DNA of 64,000 nt from positions 62,001 through 126,000 of the forward strand of contig MCGO01000070.1 in assembly GCA_002104985.1 (NCBI GenBank), read 5' to 3'. The position numbers and the translations under genes were made by a program. Below, piece after piece: positions 61,671 through 64,000 of the stretch. The notes beneath the pieces are model-generated. The model was given only the letters and a program-made list of their open reading frames with translations. It had not been told where the DNA came from and made no database searches. Numbering within the stretch: the first letter of the stretch is position 1; each line of letters starts with the position of its first letter. This DNA comes from Rhizoclosmatium globosum. Taxonomy: Eukaryota > Chytridiomycota > Chytridiomycetes > Chytridiales > Chytriomycetaceae.

Positions 61671-64000
61671 ATGATAGTCTCTCTTTGGCTACTTGCCTCC
61701 TCTCTGCTTGTATACGCCTCGCCTCAAGCCTGTATCCCAAAATCATGTGCCGACCAAGGCTTCACCTATGGATTCCATACCGATGGATGTATCAACGAAA
61801 TTAACTGTGGTCCCTGTCGTAAGTCTCCTCTTTGTTTCTCCCAAGAAACCGGCTAGCGTCCAAACCCCTCAAAACCCTTTAATCAAACACACCTATTCTC
61901 CAGCATCAAGCACACCCCTCGAAGCTTCTTGTGCTTGTGGCACTAATAACATCCCATGCGGTCAAGGATCCACCTGCGAAAACAATTACTGCATGTGTAC
62001 AGCCCCAACCCCGTCCTCGCAAATAACTCTCTGGTCACCTATGGCGGAGTGTTCCTGTCCCCGCAGTGACAGTCTCGATACCTGTTCGACGGGACGCTAC
62101 TGTAATGCGTATGGAAACTGTGCATCAAAGCCTGCCTGTGAAGATTCTACCTGTATTTCGCATGAATGTGGTACAACTGCTTGCCCGAACGGGGGAACAC
62201 CCATCTCTCAATGCTTTTGTCAGGATAGTAGAGCTTCTTGCTACCCAGGAAACACCGGACTCGGTAACAGTGTTTTGTTTGATAATTGAAAACTTGCGCT
62301 GATGTAATCTCTCAATCAAAAAAAGGCACATGCTGTATACCAGCCACATGTGCAACTGAGGGTTGGACTTCTGGAACTCATCCCGATGGATGTGGAGCTA
62401 CAATCAATTGTGATAACCAGAATCTAGATGTATGTGCCAGTTAAGTGCGCTTTCTGTTTTTACTGTCGGAGATCACATTTTTTTTGACCGAGACGTGTCT
62501 AAACATGTGGCTAACTATATCACACCTCAAAAATCAGTTTCGACGGCGCTGGATGAAAACTGCAGGTGTGGTGTAAACAATATTCCATGCGGAAAAGGTG
62601 CTATTTGCAAAGACGACAAGTGCACATGCCCATCCACATCCATAACCAATGCAATTACACTGTGGTCTCCCGACGCCGTGTGTACCTGTGACGGAGTTTC
62701 CTCCTTATCTTGTACTTCAGGCCACTTTTGTAACCCGTTCGGGAACTGTGCATCAAAGCCAAATTGTGTGGACGATATCTGTCTCGCCCCCGCTTGTGGA
62801 TCAAACGAATGTGGAACCCATGCGGGTACATACGCAAATCCAATAACGGATTGTTTCTGTACAGCTACAAACTCAATTTGTACATTGTTCAATTCTGTGT
62901 CTTCCGCTGGTCGCTGCTGTACACCACAGACTTGTGCAACGGGAAATTGGAACTCTGGAAGTCACCCTGACGGATGTGGAGGTACCATCAACTGCGACAA
63001 TCAAGATTTACCTGCGTGCGCAAGTAAGTTCGCTTTCTGCATTTTCCATTTCATTGAGATGCTACTAACTATTCACTAAATTAAGTTTCGGAGGCTCTGA
63101 ACGAAAATTGCAGATGCGGTGTGAATAATATTCAATGCGGAAAAGGTGCTATTTGCAGAGACGACAAGTGTCTTTGCCCTGCTTCCTCAACCACCACAGC
63201 TTTATCGTTATGGACCAAAGATGCGCAGTGTTCATGCGATGGAGGAAGCTTTCCCTCTTGTTCTTCCGGTCATTACTGTAATCAATTTGGAAACTGTGCG
63301 TCACAAGCAAACTGTGGTGACGACGCCTGTGTTACTCCTGCTTGTGGAACAAACGACTGCAAAATCCATTTTAGTGACAAAGGCTTGCCTATCAGCGACT
63401 GCTTCTGCACTGCGCCAAACAATGTGTGTTCTCTGCTTGAGACGGCGAATGGTAAGAAAAGACTTCACATGCATCTTGTACTTAGCAGATACATTGCCAG
63501 GTCAATGTTGCGCTCCAAAAACGTGTACATCGGAAAATTGGACCTCAGGCAACCACGATGACGAATGTGGGAATATTATCAATTGTGATAATCAGAATCT
63601 AGATGCCTGCGATGGTGAAATTTTTTGTTACAATCATTGATTTATTGGCTAATTTCAGTTTCCAGCATCAGGAACACCTCTGGAAGCCAAATGTCGATGC
63701 GGGAAAAACAATCTTGAATGTGGCTCTGGTGCAGTCTGCAAGAATGATATGTGTCTTTGTCCAGCTTCTTCGAGTACAACGGCTTTGTCTCTATGGACAA
63801 CTGACGCTCTGTGTTCATGTGACGGAGGAAGCTTTCCCTCATGTTCTTCTGGCCACTACTGTAATCAATTTGGAAATTGTGCGTCAAAAGCAAACTGTGG
63901 TGATGATTCTTGCGTAACGCCTGCATGTGGAACAAACGACTGCAAAGTTCATTTCAACGATAAGAACCTGCCAATCAGTGATTGCTTCTGTACTTCCCCA
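61671..64000 (+). CDS. Secreted cysteine-rich tandem-module protein (3' end beyond the window)
   Basis: Signal peptide MIVSLWLLASSLLVYA, then exons 61671-61818, 61904-62263, 62326-62439, 62538-63023, 63086-63451, 63501-63614 and 63666 to the window edge. Two alternating modules recur. A: about 120 residues with CGVNNIPCGKGAICKDDKC, SLWTKDAQCSCDGG, SGHYCNQFGNCAS and SDCFC. B: about 35 residues, CCxPxTC...W.SG.H.DGCG..INCDNQNLD. Almost all Cys positions repeat, so each module is probably disulfide-knitted. All introns are phase 1 and all internal exons are multiples of three. The function is unknown; a cell-wall or host/substrate-binding role is possible. At least four A modules are visible. 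Confidence 0.85.

Overview
The window is nuclear DNA of a fungus with very short spliceosomal introns (mostly 35-65 nt, GT..AG) and tightly packed genes. A full-length DRC1 gene (nexin-dynein regulatory complex, needed for motile flagella), together with fungal-type HET-domain, Dsn1, Ten1 and Elongin C genes, points to a zoosporic fungus, most likely a chytrid. This is an inference from gene content, not from a database match. All exon structures below were built by hand from reading frames and splice signals; for most genes the summed exon length is an exact multiple of three.

Layout. 0-2 kb: a decayed Ty1/Copia-type element whose ORF starts with an RRM domain. 2-8.4 kb: a kinase-Sel1 fusion, an unknown gene, a membrane glycosyltransferase-like gene, an SRPBCC protein and a metallo-beta-lactamase-fold hydrolase. 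9.4-21.8 kb: a secreted Ser/Thr-rich (mucin-like) gene split in two by a 9.9-kb Helitron-like element (10551-20471). The element has a Rep/helicase gene, two further genes of unknown function, a 13-bp inverted repeat at its ends, and a set of conserved hairpins, most of them in its introns. 22.1-25.3 kb: a PIF/Harbinger DNA transposon with transposase, Myb/SANT-like partner, inverted ends and a candidate TAG target duplication, sitting at the 5' end of a membrane-protein gene. 26.6-48.9 kb: mostly housekeeping genes (LRR protein, BRCC36, MCM4, an ankyrin/acidic/Lon-like fusion, cytochrome c, Elongin C, DRC1, Arb2-domain protein, mS38, eIF2-alpha, TEN1, a mitochondrial Sel1 protein). 49.7-52.1 kb: a second mucin-like gene, paralogous to the split one and also frameshifted. 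52.2-61.1 kb: a ZZ-finger/HET-domain protein, a G-alpha subunit, proteasome ATPase Rpt5 and kinetochore subunit Dsn1. 61.7-64 kb: a tandem-module cysteine-rich secreted protein running off the window.

The housekeeping genes do not form one pathway. Several are nuclear or chromosome-maintenance genes (MCM4, TEN1, BRCC36, Dsn1), and several gene pairs diverge from only 44-55 bp. The accessory part is dominated by transposons and by secreted, Ser/Thr- or Cys-rich surface-type proteins. The most novel material is the Helitron-like element (termini, hairpin introns, two unknown passenger genes) and the 1257-residue ankyrin/acidic/Lon-like fusion, which lacks the expected catalytic serine.
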